64,000 nt of DNA, taken from Weissella muntiaci (GTDB lineage Bacteria > Bacillota > Bacilli > Lactobacillales > Lactobacillaceae). The first letter of the stretch is position 1, and every line of letters starts with the position of its first letter. This document shows positions 51,664 through 60,135 of the stretch, piece after piece. The notes beneath the pieces were generated by a model. The model saw only the letters and a list, made by a program, of their open reading frames with translations. It searched no databases and had not been told where the DNA came from. A program made the position numbers and the translations under genes. The stretch spans positions 1-64,000 of the forward strand of contig NZ_SDGZ01000010.1 in the NCBI RefSeq assembly GCF_008107635.1. The letters are read 5' to 3'.

Positions 51664-52425
51664 CTATTTAACATTCAAGGCCATTGCAATTAACATAATC
51701 GCCGCAATACTGTTATTTAGCATGTGTAGCCCGATCGAATACTGAATTTGCTTTGTTTTCTTATAAACAACCGCCAGTACAATTCCCATGCTTGAATATT
51801 GTAAGAATGCAAAAATGTCAAAACCACCATAACCCGCTAAATGGAAGTAACCAAATAGCACACCCGATAGAATCACATTGATCCACCAATTACTACCTTT
51901 AAAGAAATAATTCAGCACTACACCGCGAAAAATGATTTCCTCTAAAAAAGGTGCGACTAATACTGATAACGCAAGAACGAACGCTAATGCGCCAGGTCCC
52001 TGCTTCGCCATCTCTTCCAAGGACTGCTGGTTTTGAGCAACCTCAACACTCCCTTTCAATAAGGTTTGGATAATCCCTAAAACTGCACCAACTCCTAGAA
52101 CCATTAAGTAGCCCCAAAGGATCCAGATGATCTTTTCACCCTGAACACGATGAAAGCCAAAGTTTGGTGAATAAGGTCGGATACCCCATTTAGCAATTAC
52201 CCAAAAGGCGCATGCAGTTAGCACCACCATCATTAGCACACTTGCCGAGATTGGACCAAATGTATTCCGTCCAACGCCACTGATTGATCCAAGAAACTTT
52301 GATGTTAATACACCGAGCAATTGAATGATTACGTCGAAAAACATCCCCACAATAACCCAAATTACCCCAATCAACATCATCTTAATACTACTTTTTTTCA
52401 CGATCTCGCTTCCGTTTCTTCTCAT
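51664..52425 (-). CDS. CPBP-family intramembrane metalloprotease
   Basis: About 250 residues with eight membrane segments. VAPFLEEIIFRGVVLNYFF carries the EExxxR motif, FGYFHLAGY the second and GLHMLNNSIAA the third metal-binding element of the Abi/CAAX-like family. In LAB these often confer bacteriocin immunity or process membrane proteins. The frame starts at ATG 52425 inside the preceding gene; GTG 52401 after GGAAGCGA is an equally good start. Overlap with the small gene upstream implies coupled translation. Confidence 0.85.
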   Translation of the reverse strand: MRRNGSEIVKKSSIKMMLIGVIWVIVGMFFDVIIQLLGVLTSKFLGSISGVGRNTFGPISASVLMMVVLTACAFWVIAKWGIRPYSPNFGFHRVQGEKIIWILWGYLMVLGVGAVLGIIQTLLKGSVEVAQNQQSLEEMAKQGPGALAFVLALSVLVAPFLEEIIFRGVVLNYFFKGSNWWINVILSGVLFGYFHLAGYGGFDIFAFLQYSSMGIVLAVVYKKTKQIQYSIGLHMLNNSIAAIMLIAMALNVK

Positions 52426-52591
52426 TTAGTGTAAGTTTAGTCATGATAACAGAAGTCATGATAAATAGCATCACAATTCCAAAAAAGGTGAGCGTCTTAT
52501 TCCAAGCAAAAGTTGAACTTAACACCATTAGTCCAATAAATAATCCGAATAATACCACCGCAAAAATAATTTGTTGAGCATGCGCCCGCAT
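52388..52591 (-). CDS. Small two-helix membrane protein
   Basis: 67 residues: two hydrophobic helices (IIFAVVLFGLFIGLMVLSS and FFGIVMLFIMTSVIM) and a strongly basic tail (NEKKRKRDREKK) that should stay in the cytoplasm. AAGGGAAC precedes ATG. It lies between a HAD phosphatase and the CPBP protease and overlaps the latter. Possible partner or substrate of the protease, but that is guesswork. Confidence 0.65.
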   Translation of the reverse strand: MRAHAQQIIFAVVLFGLFIGLMVLSSTFAWNKTLTFFGIVMLFIMTSVIMTKLTLNEKKRKRDREKK

Positions 52592-52595
52592 TTGC

Positions 52596-53429
52596 TTAGT
52601 TCCCTTCTAAAACATAGCGTTCAATAATTTCTGCAATTGCGCCTTCATTATTGGTCCGCTTAGTGACTACATCCGCTGCTTCCTGAACTGTCTCAATACC
52701 ATTTGCAACTGAAATGCCTAAACCAGCCGCCCTAATCATTGCAATATCGTTATTGTTGTCACCTACAGCAATGATTTCTTCAGCCTTGATGCCTAGTTTT
52801 TCTCCCAACAGTAACGCCGCCGCACCCTTATCAACACCAGCTTGATTAAATTCGACATAGCGCTGTGATGAAAAGGTTGCTTCGACGGCTGTCTCTCCAA
52901 CCGCTTCGATAACTGCTAATTTAATCTTTTCGCGGGTTGCCGAATTTGGCGACTCAAAAATCACTTTCATGATCGGCTTGTTCATAAGAAAATCAATCTC
53001 AGCATTATCAATCACTTCAAAAGGGACCGCCCGCTCTGCCATATATTTCTCGTCACTGGCTGATAGGTTATAGATATACAACTGATCAATTGTATAGATA
53101 TGGGCATCTACAGTTTCATCAACTAATCCCGCTTTAAAGATTTGGTTCGCCAATTTAAAGTCCATCGCCCGACTTAAGAAAACTTGATTATTTTCATTTT
53201 CAATAATTGCCGCACCATTATATGAAATCACAAACTGGTCAGCCTTGTTATACAGTCCCAACTCTTTCAGTAAGGGTTGTACTGATAGGTATGACCGACC
53301 AGTATTAGGCACAAACTTAAAGCCTTGTGCGCTAGCTACCTTAATTGCGTTAACATTTTTTTCATTAACCGTTCCGTCGTCATTCAACAATGTTTCATCT
53401 AAATCGGAAACTAGTATTTTATAGGCCAT
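52596..53429 (-). CDS. Cof-type HAD phosphatase
   Basis: 277 residues from ATG 53429 (GAGGATG upstream). HAD motif I is LVSDLDETLLNDDG, motif II is in the NTGRSYLS region, the lysine is in GVDKGAAALLLG and motif IV is AVGDNNNDIAMI. The large C2 cap identifies the Cof/YkrA/YidA sugar-phosphate phosphatases. Substrate is unknown; members act on flavin, pyridoxal and sugar phosphates. Confidence 0.9.
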   Translation of the reverse strand: MAYKILVSDLDETLLNDDGTVNEKNVNAIKVASAQGFKFVPNTGRSYLSVQPLLKELGLYNKADQFVISYNGAAIIENENNQVFLSRAMDFKLANQIFKAGLVDETVDAHIYTIDQLYIYNLSASDEKYMAERAVPFEVIDNAEIDFLMNKPIMKVIFESPNSATREKIKLAVIEAVGETAVEATFSSQRYVEFNQAGVDKGAAALLLGEKLGIKAEEIIAVGDNNNDIAMIRAAGLGISVANGIETVQEAADVVTKRTNNEGAIAEIIERYVLEGN

Positions 53430-53681
53430 TAATTCATCCTCGCTTAACATTCTTATTATATTGTACCAAAATATGGCATTTCAACAATTACCATGGGCAT
53501 AAAAAATACCTTTCATATTTATATTATCTTTTTAAAAAAAGCTCGGTCTTTAACATGCTATTTCTCATCAAATGTCAAGAATTGTAATCTCCTTTTTTCT
53601 CCGTTATTATAAATGACAGAGCTTTGATTCTTGCCAGATTTTGGCAAGCGAAGATAAAATTTCAGCGGAAGAAGGACTACC

Positions 53682-54323
53682 ATGGTGATTATCACAGCAG
53701 GTATGATCGGTGTTGGTAAAACAACTCTTACAGAACTAATTTCTACTCATTTAGGAACTGAGGCTTTCTTTGAGCCAGTCGGTGAAAACCCAGTTTTGCC
53801 ACTCTATTATGCCGATCCTAAACAATACGGCTTTCTACTACAAATCTATTTCTTGAATAAGCGATTTGCGATGATCAAAAAAGCTCTTGCTGATGACAAC
53901 AACGTCTTAGATCGCTCAATTTACGAAGATGCTTTGTTTACCAAAGAAAACCATAGTTCAGGTAATATTTCAGATGCTGAGCTTGATGTTTATATGACCC
54001 TGCTTAATAACATGATGGATGAGATTAAGTCTATGCAAAAAGGCCGACCCGATTTGATGGTCTTTGCGGACGCAGATTTCGAAACAATCCTTTATCGTAT
54101 CAAGAAGCGTGGCCGCGACTACGAACAATTTGATGATAATGATGAGCTACGTGCATATTATTTCAAGATGTGGTCAGCTTACAAGCAATGGTTTGAAGAA
54201 TATGACGCTTCACCAAAACTAAAGATTGATCTACAAAAATATGACTTAGAAGATGAAACCAATCGTCAAGCAGTCCTTAATGTTATTGATACCCGCCTTG
54301 CGGAACTAGATGCACAAAATTAA
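53682..54323 (+). CDS. Deoxynucleoside kinase
   Basis: 213 residues. The P-loop AGMIGVGKTTLTEL opens the protein, the DRS motif is in LDRSIYEDALF, and the lid is in RIKKRGRDYEQFDD. This is the dAK/dGK family of lactobacilli, which salvages deoxyadenosine or deoxyguanosine. Substrate preference cannot be set. GAAGGAC precedes ATG 53682; the gene is a single unit ending in a strong terminator. Confidence 0.9.
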   Translation: MVIITAGMIGVGKTTLTELISTHLGTEAFFEPVGENPVLPLYYADPKQYGFLLQIYFLNKRFAMIKKALADDNNVLDRSIYEDALFTKENHSSGNISDAELDVYMTLLNNMMDEIKSMQKGRPDLMVFADADFETILYRIKKRGRDYEQFDDNDELRAYYFKMWSAYKQWFEEYDASPKLKIDLQKYDLEDETNRQAVLNVIDTRLAELDAQN

Positions 54324-54334
54324 GTTAGTTAAAA

Positions 54335-54364
54335 AATACCGAAGCAGTTAACTGCTTCGGTATT
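54335..54364. terminator. Bidirectional terminator between convergent genes
   Basis: AATACCGAAGCAGTT pairs perfectly with AACTGCTTCGGTATT, followed by TTTTATTTTT. Confidence 0.9.
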
Positions 54365-54371
54365 TTTATTT

Positions 54372-55343
54372 TTAATTCACACTGCCGATAAAACTAGGCC
54401 CGTTTGTAGCATCAAAAGAGGCGAACTGGACTTGTCCGGTTTCAAGTGAAACGCCGATGTACAAATTACCACCCAGTGAAATCGCTACGTTGTAACTAGC
54501 TCCTTGGGTGCCCCAGAATAGTAAATCACCTGCTTGTGCACTGCTGGTATCTGTACTAATCGTACTGCTCCCTTCAAGCGCAATCGTTGAGGCAGGTAGT
54601 GTAATTCCAGCTTGTGCAAAGACTTGACTCACGAAGGTCGCCGCCGAGATACCAGTGACTTGTTCATTTGCCATCGTCTGGGCAACACTAACCACGTCGC
54701 TCTTTTCAGCATCCGTTAATGAATTATTGCTATTGCTTTCCCCGGTCGCTACATTTGTCGAGTCATTTGCATCTGGGACATAAATGACCGTCCCTATTTG
54801 TAGCAGACTCAAGTCAGTTTGGTTCGCTGCAACAATATCGTTGACCGTTACACCAAATTGTGTGGCAATTGCTGTTAGCGTATCGCCATCTTGAATGGTC
54901 ACTTGCACAGTATTAGCCGGCTTAACCTGTGGTGTTGTGCTGGCAATCGCCGCACTTTCCGCTGGTGTCACAGGTGCTTCAGATGGCGTTGCCGTTGCCG
55001 CCTCGCTACTGGTTGATTGCGAACTTGCGCTCTTATCAACTGTCACAACAGCGTTATCCGTTTGATCCTTCTCGACAACCATCCCATTTTGTTTGCTTGT
55101 TGCCTTTTTTTCTTGCGATTGTGCAACTTGTGTCGCAGTTCGGACGTTTGTTTTGTCGTCTGCACTGCTAACTTTGGCGAAGGTATTTTTAGTCTGACTA
55201 GTTGCTTCAGTTGCTGGATCGCTTACCTGACCTTCTGCCAACTTTTCAACTGCCGCTTGAACGCCTGGAATTTGCGTGGTTGCTACTACACCAATAGTTC
55301 CGGCAACACCCGCAAAGACCGTTCTCTTTGAAACCTTACCCAT
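54372..55343 (-). CDS. Secreted LysM protein with a catalytically dead NlpC/P60-like domain
   Basis: 323 residues. A signal-like N-terminus (VFAGVAGTIGVVATTQI) and a Ser/Thr/Ala-rich linker lead to one LysM domain (residues about 147-190, GDTLTAIATQFGVTVNDI) and a C-terminal part (about 210-323) that follows the NlpC/P60 outline: FVSQVFAQAGITLP, AGDLLFWG, then NVAISLGG. The nucleophilic Cys of the DCSG motif is Ala (about 234), the catalytic His is Asn (about 285) and the third polar residue is not conserved. It should bind peptidoglycan but not cut it. GGTGGG precedes ATG 55343. Confidence 0.75.
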   Translation of the reverse strand: MGKVSKRTVFAGVAGTIGVVATTQIPGVQAAVEKLAEGQVSDPATEATSQTKNTFAKVSSADDKTNVRTATQVAQSQEKKATSKQNGMVVEKDQTDNAVVTVDKSASSQSTSSEAATATPSEAPVTPAESAAIASTTPQVKPANTVQVTIQDGDTLTAIATQFGVTVNDIVAANQTDLSLLQIGTVIYVPDANDSTNVATGESNSNNSLTDAEKSDVVSVAQTMANEQVTGISAATFVSQVFAQAGITLPASTIALEGSSTISTDTSSAQAGDLLFWGTQGASYNVAISLGGNLYIGVSLETGQVQFASFDATNGPSFIGSVN

Positions 55344-55471
55344 GTTCGTCCCACCTCTTTCATAAAAACAAGTGTCATAAATATAATTGCTAAGATAATT
55401 TTATTATACCTTATGTTCCCATCGGAAACGGTTTGTTCACAATTTTTCCCAATAAAGAACTAATTTAGTAA

Positions 55472-56971
55472 TTATTTAAAAAATTGTGTTGCTGCAATCG
55501 CCTTTTTCCAGCCCAGATATGCGCGTTCACGCTCTTCTGCCTTAGCATACTCTGGCTGACGAACAATCACCTCACTTGCATCAGGTAAGTCGGCAACTGA
55601 TGCCCAATATCCAACACCTAAACCGGCCAAAAAGGCTGCACCTAGCGCTGTTGTTTCAACTTGCTTAGGTCGTGTAACCTCCATTTGTAACAGATCTGCT
55701 TGGAATTGATGCAAATAATCATTAGCCGCACCACCACCATCAATTACCAAGCTTGAAAGGTCAATTGCTGTATCCTCAGCCATAACGGTCAAGACATCCC
55801 GCGTTTGATAGGCCAATGAATCCAAGGTTGCCCGTACAAGATCATTTTTAGTCGTGGCTCGTGTTAATCCAAACATTGCGCCTCGAGCCTGCTGGTCCCA
55901 ATATGGGGCACCTAGTCCAGAAAAAGCAGGTACCAAATAAACCGGTTCAGGATGTTGTTCATAACCGCGTTGTGCCATATCCGAAGTATCTTTGGCTGAT
56001 TTGATCAGATTCAGACCGTCACGTAACCACTGCACAGCCGCACCGGCAACAAAAACCGACCCTTCCAATGCATACCTAACTTCACCATTAATGCTATAGG
56101 CAATTGTCGATAGCAAGCCATTATTGGATTGCGCCACATGATCCCCAGTGTTCATAACAATAAAGGATCCCGTTCCAAAAGTGTTTTTCACATCACCGAC
56201 ATTAAAGGCCTTATGTCCAATCAATGCTGCCTGCTGATCACCAGCAATTCCCGTAATTGGTACCTGAATCCCAAAAAAAGCAAAGTCGGCCGTGTAACCA
56301 AAGTTACTTGATGACTCCTGCACCTTAGGTAACATGGCTCGTGGAATGTCAAATAATTCTAACAATTTATCATCCCAATCCAAGGTATGGATGTTATACA
56401 ACATCGTTCGACTAGCATTTGTCATGTCACTAGCATGGATGGCACCATTCGTTAACTTATACAGCAACCATGTATCGACTGTCCCAAATAGTAGCTCCCC
56501 TGCCTCAGCCTTTTGGCGTGCACCAGGTATATTCTCCAACAACCACATAATTTTAGTTGCTGAAAAATATGCGTCAATCCACAAACCTGTCTTTTCGTGA
56601 ACCAGCTCAGTCAACCCCTGCTTTTTGAGTTCCTCAGCAATCTGACTAGTCTGCTTAGATTGCCAAACAATCGCTGAACTAATCGGCTCACCAGTTTTTC
56701 GGTCCCAAATAATTGTCGTTTCTCTTTGATTAGTAATTCCGATTCCGGCCACTTTATAAGGCGCTACATTTGCTTGAATAACTACCTCTGCCATAACTTG
56801 CCTGGCATCATCCCAAATTTTGGTTGCGTCGTGCTCAACCCAACCGGACTCTCTAAATATTTGTGGTAGCTCTTTTTGGGCAGTTGCGATTGCTGTCCCA
56901 CTGTGATCAAAAAGAATTGCACGCGTGCTAGTTGTGCCTTGATCTAAAGCCATAATATATTGGTCGGTCAT
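55472..56971 (-). CDS. glpK: Glycerol kinase
   Basis: 499 residues of the FGGY family: ALDQGTTSTRAILFD at the start, ITNQRETTIIWD, AGDQQAALIGH, GTGSFIVMNTGD and ALEGSVFVAG. It makes glycerol 3-phosphate from glycerol and ATP. In low-GC Gram-positives HPr phosphorylates a histidine in the YHFYG loop (His232 in enterococcal GlpK); here the aligned stretch is DFAFFG with Ala near position 231. glpO and glpF are not adjacent. AGGGGCC precedes the ATG. Confidence 0.95.
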   Translation of the reverse strand: MTDQYIMALDQGTTSTRAILFDHSGTAIATAQKELPQIFRESGWVEHDATKIWDDARQVMAEVVIQANVAPYKVAGIGITNQRETTIIWDRKTGEPISSAIVWQSKQTSQIAEELKKQGLTELVHEKTGLWIDAYFSATKIMWLLENIPGARQKAEAGELLFGTVDTWLLYKLTNGAIHASDMTNASRTMLYNIHTLDWDDKLLELFDIPRAMLPKVQESSSNFGYTADFAFFGIQVPITGIAGDQQAALIGHKAFNVGDVKNTFGTGSFIVMNTGDHVAQSNNGLLSTIAYSINGEVRYALEGSVFVAGAAVQWLRDGLNLIKSAKDTSDMAQRGYEQHPEPVYLVPAFSGLGAPYWDQQARGAMFGLTRATTKNDLVRATLDSLAYQTRDVLTVMAEDTAIDLSSLVIDGGGAANDYLHQFQADLLQMEVTRPKQVETTALGAAFLAGLGVGYWASVADLPDASEVIVRQPEYAKAEERERAYLGWKKAIAATQFFK

Positions 56972-57023
56972 CTTGGCCCCTCATTTTCGTAATCAATATT
57001 TATAACTATATTTTAGGACACTA

Positions 57024-57052
57024 GTTATATAACCGTCTACTAATTTAAACAA
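57024..57052 (-). promoter_or_regulatory. Probable promoter of glpK
   Basis: TTGTTT (57047-57052) and TATAAC (57024-57029) with a 17-base spacer on the minus strand. Confidence 0.5.
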
Positions 57053-57066
57053 TTCTTGATTATCGA

Positions 57067-57102
57067 CAAAAAAATACCATGATGCTGAAGCATCATGGTA
57101 TC
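57067..57102 (-). terminator. Terminator after the tautomerase gene
   Basis: ATACCATGATGCT/AGCATCATGGTAT perfect stem, then a run of seven T on the minus strand. Confidence 0.88.
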
Positions 57103-57106
57103 CATA

Positions 57107-57292
57107 TTAACCTTCTGAGCGAAGCTTTCCGCCATCCATAAAGCGTTCTGCACGCATCTCATTAACAATCACTTTGATTGCCGAGCGTGGCGCTCCAGTG
57201 TTCTTTTCAACGGCATCAGTAATCTCTTGCATCATTGCTTTAAGTTGCGCATCACTGCGTCCCTCAACAAGTTCTACGTGAATAAATGGCAT
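57107..57292 (-). CDS. 4-oxalocrotonate tautomerase-family protein
   Basis: 61 residues from ATG 57292 (GAGGAG upstream); a longer frame to 57343 overlaps the preceding YitT gene. After Met removal Pro1 (PFIHVELVEGRS) is the catalytic base and Arg11 is present in GRSDAQ. Family members are 58-70 residues and form hexamers. The natural substrate is unknown, as for most bacterial homologues. Confidence 0.9.
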   Translation of the reverse strand: MPFIHVELVEGRSDAQLKAMMQEITDAVEKNTGAPRSAIKVIVNEMRAERFMDGGKLRSEG

Positions 57293-57314
57293 GCTAATCT
57301 CCTCAATTTCTGTA

Positions 57315-58268
57315 TTAGTTTTTAAACTTTTCCGCTTCTTCATCTAAATTCAGTGCTTCTGTAATTTGCGCTTGAGCCGCGATTCGTTCATAACGAATTT
57401 GACTTTGTAAATCTTCATTCCAGAAGTTATTTGAAGTTTCAACGGTGTTAACAATATTAATAAACGCTTCCGGATCAATCGTTTTAGTTAGGATCTCCAT
57501 CTCACGTAATTCATACCGTGACAGGACCATCATCAATGTACTCGATGGCTCTTGGGTATACGCCCCGAAAGATGGCATAATCGTAATTCCGCGTACAACA
57601 CTTTCTTGAAGGGCCTTTGCAACTTCGGAAGAACGTCTTGTCACGATAAAGGCGGTTAACTTCTGGTAGCGAGTATGAATCGAGTCAATCGCAATCGTTG
57701 TAATATAGATTCCAATAATTGTGTACATCGCATTCTGCCAACCAATAAAGGTTCCTGAAATTAAAACAATCGCCCCATTGATGAAGAGTGTGATGAACCC
57801 AATTGACTTACCACTTGCCTTTTGAACAGCAGCTGCAACAATATCCATCCCACCTGTTGAGAAGCCGAACTTAAAGGTGATCCCAATCGCAACTCCCATT
57901 AGCAAACCACCAAACATACCAGCTAAAATTGGCTCCTGATGGACTAAACTGACTTGTGGCAGGAGAATTTGTAAGCCGTTGGCAAAGAAATTCTGTAAGA
58001 AGGACCAAATCGTAAATTCATGTCCAGCCCACTTCCACCCAACAAAGGCAACCGGAATATTAAAGGCCATGATAATCGCCCCTACTTGTAAGTTCCAGCC
58101 GAACATTGCATGAAAGAACAAGGAAATTAACTGGGCGACACCATTAAAGCCTCCCGAGAAAATGTTATTTGGAATATAGAAGAAATTCATTGACATTGCT
58201 ACCAGAAAGGCTGAAACAATGAAGACAATTATTTTGATGCTATATTCGCGTGTACGCGTTTTAGCCAC
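57315..58268 (-). CDS. YitT-family membrane protein (second of two)
   Basis: 317 residues. NFFYIPNNIFSGGFNGVAQLI and GFSTGGMDIVAAAVQ are the YitT membrane signatures, followed by a DUF2179-like cytoplasmic domain (KLTAFIVTRRSSEVAKAL, RGITIMPSFGAY). It starts at GTG 58268 behind GGAGGGTGG. It differs clearly from the copy at 24302-25183, so the two are not a recent duplication. Transport function for the family is suspected, not shown. Confidence 0.88.
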   Translation of the reverse strand: MAKTRTREYSIKIIVFIVSAFLVAMSMNFFYIPNNIFSGGFNGVAQLISLFFHAMFGWNLQVGAIIMAFNIPVAFVGWKWAGHEFTIWSFLQNFFANGLQILLPQVSLVHQEPILAGMFGGLLMGVAIGITFKFGFSTGGMDIVAAAVQKASGKSIGFITLFINGAIVLISGTFIGWQNAMYTIIGIYITTIAIDSIHTRYQKLTAFIVTRRSSEVAKALQESVVRGITIMPSFGAYTQEPSSTLMMVLSRYELREMEILTKTIDPEAFINIVNTVETSNNFWNEDLQSQIRYERIAAQAQITEALNLDEEAEKFKN

Positions 58269-58463
58269 AAGCCACCCTCCATTCTTTTTTAATTATTTCA
58301 TTATCACACATCCAAGCCATTGAAACCAGCACCTTTTATTAATTTATCGGCTAGATTTCACCACCCCAGTAACACCCACCTATAATTAACCAAAACCAGA
58401 TTGCCAATCTTACTACAGCGGCCCATAATTAAACTATCAGATAAGATTAGGTGGAATTCACTA

Positions 58464-58862
58464 ATGAAAAAGATTTATTTCATTTGTACTGGTAATGCTT
58501 GCCGTTCTCAAATTGCCGAAGGTTATGCCAAGACCCTAATGCCGGGCTGGGAGGTCCGTTCCGCCGGTGTTGAAGTTCATGGTTTGAATCCATACGCCGT
58601 TCGGGTTATGGCTGAAGATGGTTTCGACATCTCACAACAAGAATCAAAGTTGATTGATCCAAACTACTTTGTGGCCTGTGATGTCATTGTCACCTTATGT
58701 GGTGACGTCTTGGACAAATGCCCCGTCATTCCAGCAAACCTCACCCACTATCACTGGAATTTGAGTGATCCTGCTAAAACACACGGTGATGATGCTGAGA
58801 TCCTAACGTCATTCCGTAAAACACAGGCTTTAATCAAGGCTCACATTCAAGAAATTATCTAA
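58464..58862 (+). CDS. arsC: Arsenate reductase, thioredoxin-coupled ArsC type
   Basis: 132 residues from ATG 58464 (AGGTGGAA upstream). The low-molecular-weight phosphatase loop CTGNACRS gives the catalytic Cys, and the relay pair is in LCGDVLDKCP, so Cys about 82 and 89 are in place. It reduces As(V) with thioredoxin. No arsR, arsB or acr3 is adjacent, which is unusual and leaves open a protein-phosphatase role. Confidence 0.88.
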   Translation: MKKIYFICTGNACRSQIAEGYAKTLMPGWEVRSAGVEVHGLNPYAVRVMAEDGFDISQQESKLIDPNYFVACDVIVTLCGDVLDKCPVIPANLTHYHWNLSDPAKTHGDDAEILTSFRKTQALIKAHIQEII

Positions 58863-58866
58863 AAAT

Positions 58867-58904
58867 AAATACGCCGAACTCAATACAAAGGTTCGACGTA
58901 TTTT
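58867..58904. terminator. Terminator between arsC and the convergent small gene
   Basis: AATACG-CGAAC/GTTCG-CGTATT with one mismatch and A/T flanks for both directions. Confidence 0.8.
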
Positions 58905-58917
58905 AAGCTGTCGGATA

Positions 58918-59124
58918 TCATTCTACCTTGCTACTCTTTAACTCCTGTAGCTCACGTTTAAGACTTTCAACTTCATCGCTCAACTCCGTCAAGTCCTGTC
59001 TTCTAGTCAACTCGTCACGTAATTCTTGATCAGTCATTTTCGGTAATGTCCGTGAATTGGCTAATCCTTTATCTATTGCAAAATAAATCGTAAGAAACAG
59101 TACCGCCAAAATTATAACCATCAT
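58918..59124 (-). CDS. Small membrane-anchored coiled-coil protein
   Basis: 68 residues from ATG 59124: one membrane helix (MMVIILAVLFLTIYFAIDKG) and a charged helical tail (DQELRDELTRRQDLTELSDEV) with coiled-coil character. The start is set by GGAG eight bases upstream. The longer frame, to 59205, would begin inside the fba terminator. No family recognised; topology resembles small phage-shock-like or divisome accessory proteins. Confidence 0.7.
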   Translation of the reverse strand: MMVIILAVLFLTIYFAIDKGLANSRTLPKMTDQELRDELTRRQDLTELSDEVESLKRELQELKSSKVE

Positions 59125-59196
59125 AAGCGTTTCTCCAAAGTGAACTCCACTAGTCATACCAAACACTGGTATTATCTGATGCTCATCAATAACCAC

Positions 59197-59226
59197 AAAA
59201 AACATTCACCAGACACGGTAAATGTT
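59197..59226 (-). terminator. Terminator after fba
   Basis: AACATTTACC/GGTGAATGTT with one G-T pair, followed by TTTTTT on the minus strand. Confidence 0.8.
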
Positions 59227-59251
59227 AATTAACTTCAAAATAAAAATTCAA

Positions 59252-60121
59252 CTAGGCCTTGTTTGCAGAACCGAAGACGTCGATCCGCTCTTCAATTGCA
59301 GCTTGAATAGCATCAACACCCGGCTTCAATAACTTTCGTGGGTCATAATTCTTTCCCTTTAAGTCTTCATCTGATAGGATGAACTTTCGCAATGCTTCAT
59401 GGAAGGCCCATTGCGCTTCAGAATTAACGTTAACCTTTGCGACACCCAAACGAATTGCTTCTTTGATTTGGTCGTCAGGCACACCTGAGCCACCGTGCAA
59501 AACAAAAGGTAACTTATGACCAGTTGCATTGCCGAGTTCCTTCAAATGATCAAGTGAAAGTCCTTGCCAGTTTTCAGGATAACGACCATGCACATTACCG
59601 ATTCCAGCAGCTAGTAGATCAACACCCAATGCGGCCATTTCCTTTGTCTGATCAACATCAGCAATTTCGCCCATTCCGATAATTCCATCTTCTTCACCAC
59701 CAATTGAGCCAATTTCAGCCTCTAAAGTGATGTCATTCCAATGTGCTGCTGGAACTAACTTTTGCGTCTTCTCCAAATTTTCAGCAAAATCCAACATTGA
59801 TCCATCATACATAATTGATGTAAAGCCATCATGAATAGCTGCCATGGCAGTCTCGAAATCACCATGATCCAAATGCAATGCAACTGGTACAGTGATACCC
59901 ATTGCCTCATCTAGGTTCTTTACCAAATTTGCCACAACTTTAGTACCACCCATATACTTAATTGCACCAACTGAGGCAGCCAACATAATTGGCGCCTGCT
60001 TTGCTTGAGCAGCACGTAAAATTGCTTGTGTCCATTCCAAATTGTTGATATTGAAAGCCCCTAACGCGTAGTGCTCACTGACAGCCTTATTTAACATTTC
60101 TGTTGGATTTACAATTGTCAT
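59252..60121 (-). CDS. fba: Class II fructose-bisphosphate aldolase
   Basis: 289 residues. The zinc ligands are in VALHLDHGDF, LEAEIGSIGGEEDG, GNVHGRYP and VLHGGSGVPDD; the C-terminal KKxx region is replaced by the family's usual ENERIDVFGS. It cleaves fructose 1,6-bisphosphate. Its presence is worth noting because obligately heterofermentative relatives often lack aldolase or use the phosphoketolase route. A HAD nucleotidase gene lies 15 bases upstream and is probably co-transcribed. Confidence 0.94.
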   Translation of the reverse strand: MTIVNPTEMLNKAVSEHYALGAFNINNLEWTQAILRAAQAKQAPIMLAASVGAIKYMGGTKVVANLVKNLDEAMGITVPVALHLDHGDFETAMAAIHDGFTSIMYDGSMLDFAENLEKTQKLVPAAHWNDITLEAEIGSIGGEEDGIIGMGEIADVDQTKEMAALGVDLLAAGIGNVHGRYPENWQGLSLDHLKELGNATGHKLPFVLHGGSGVPDDQIKEAIRLGVAKVNVNSEAQWAFHEALRKFILSDEDLKGKNYDPRKLLKPGVDAIQAAIEERIDVFGSANKA

Positions 60122-60135
60122 TTCTCAAATTCCTC

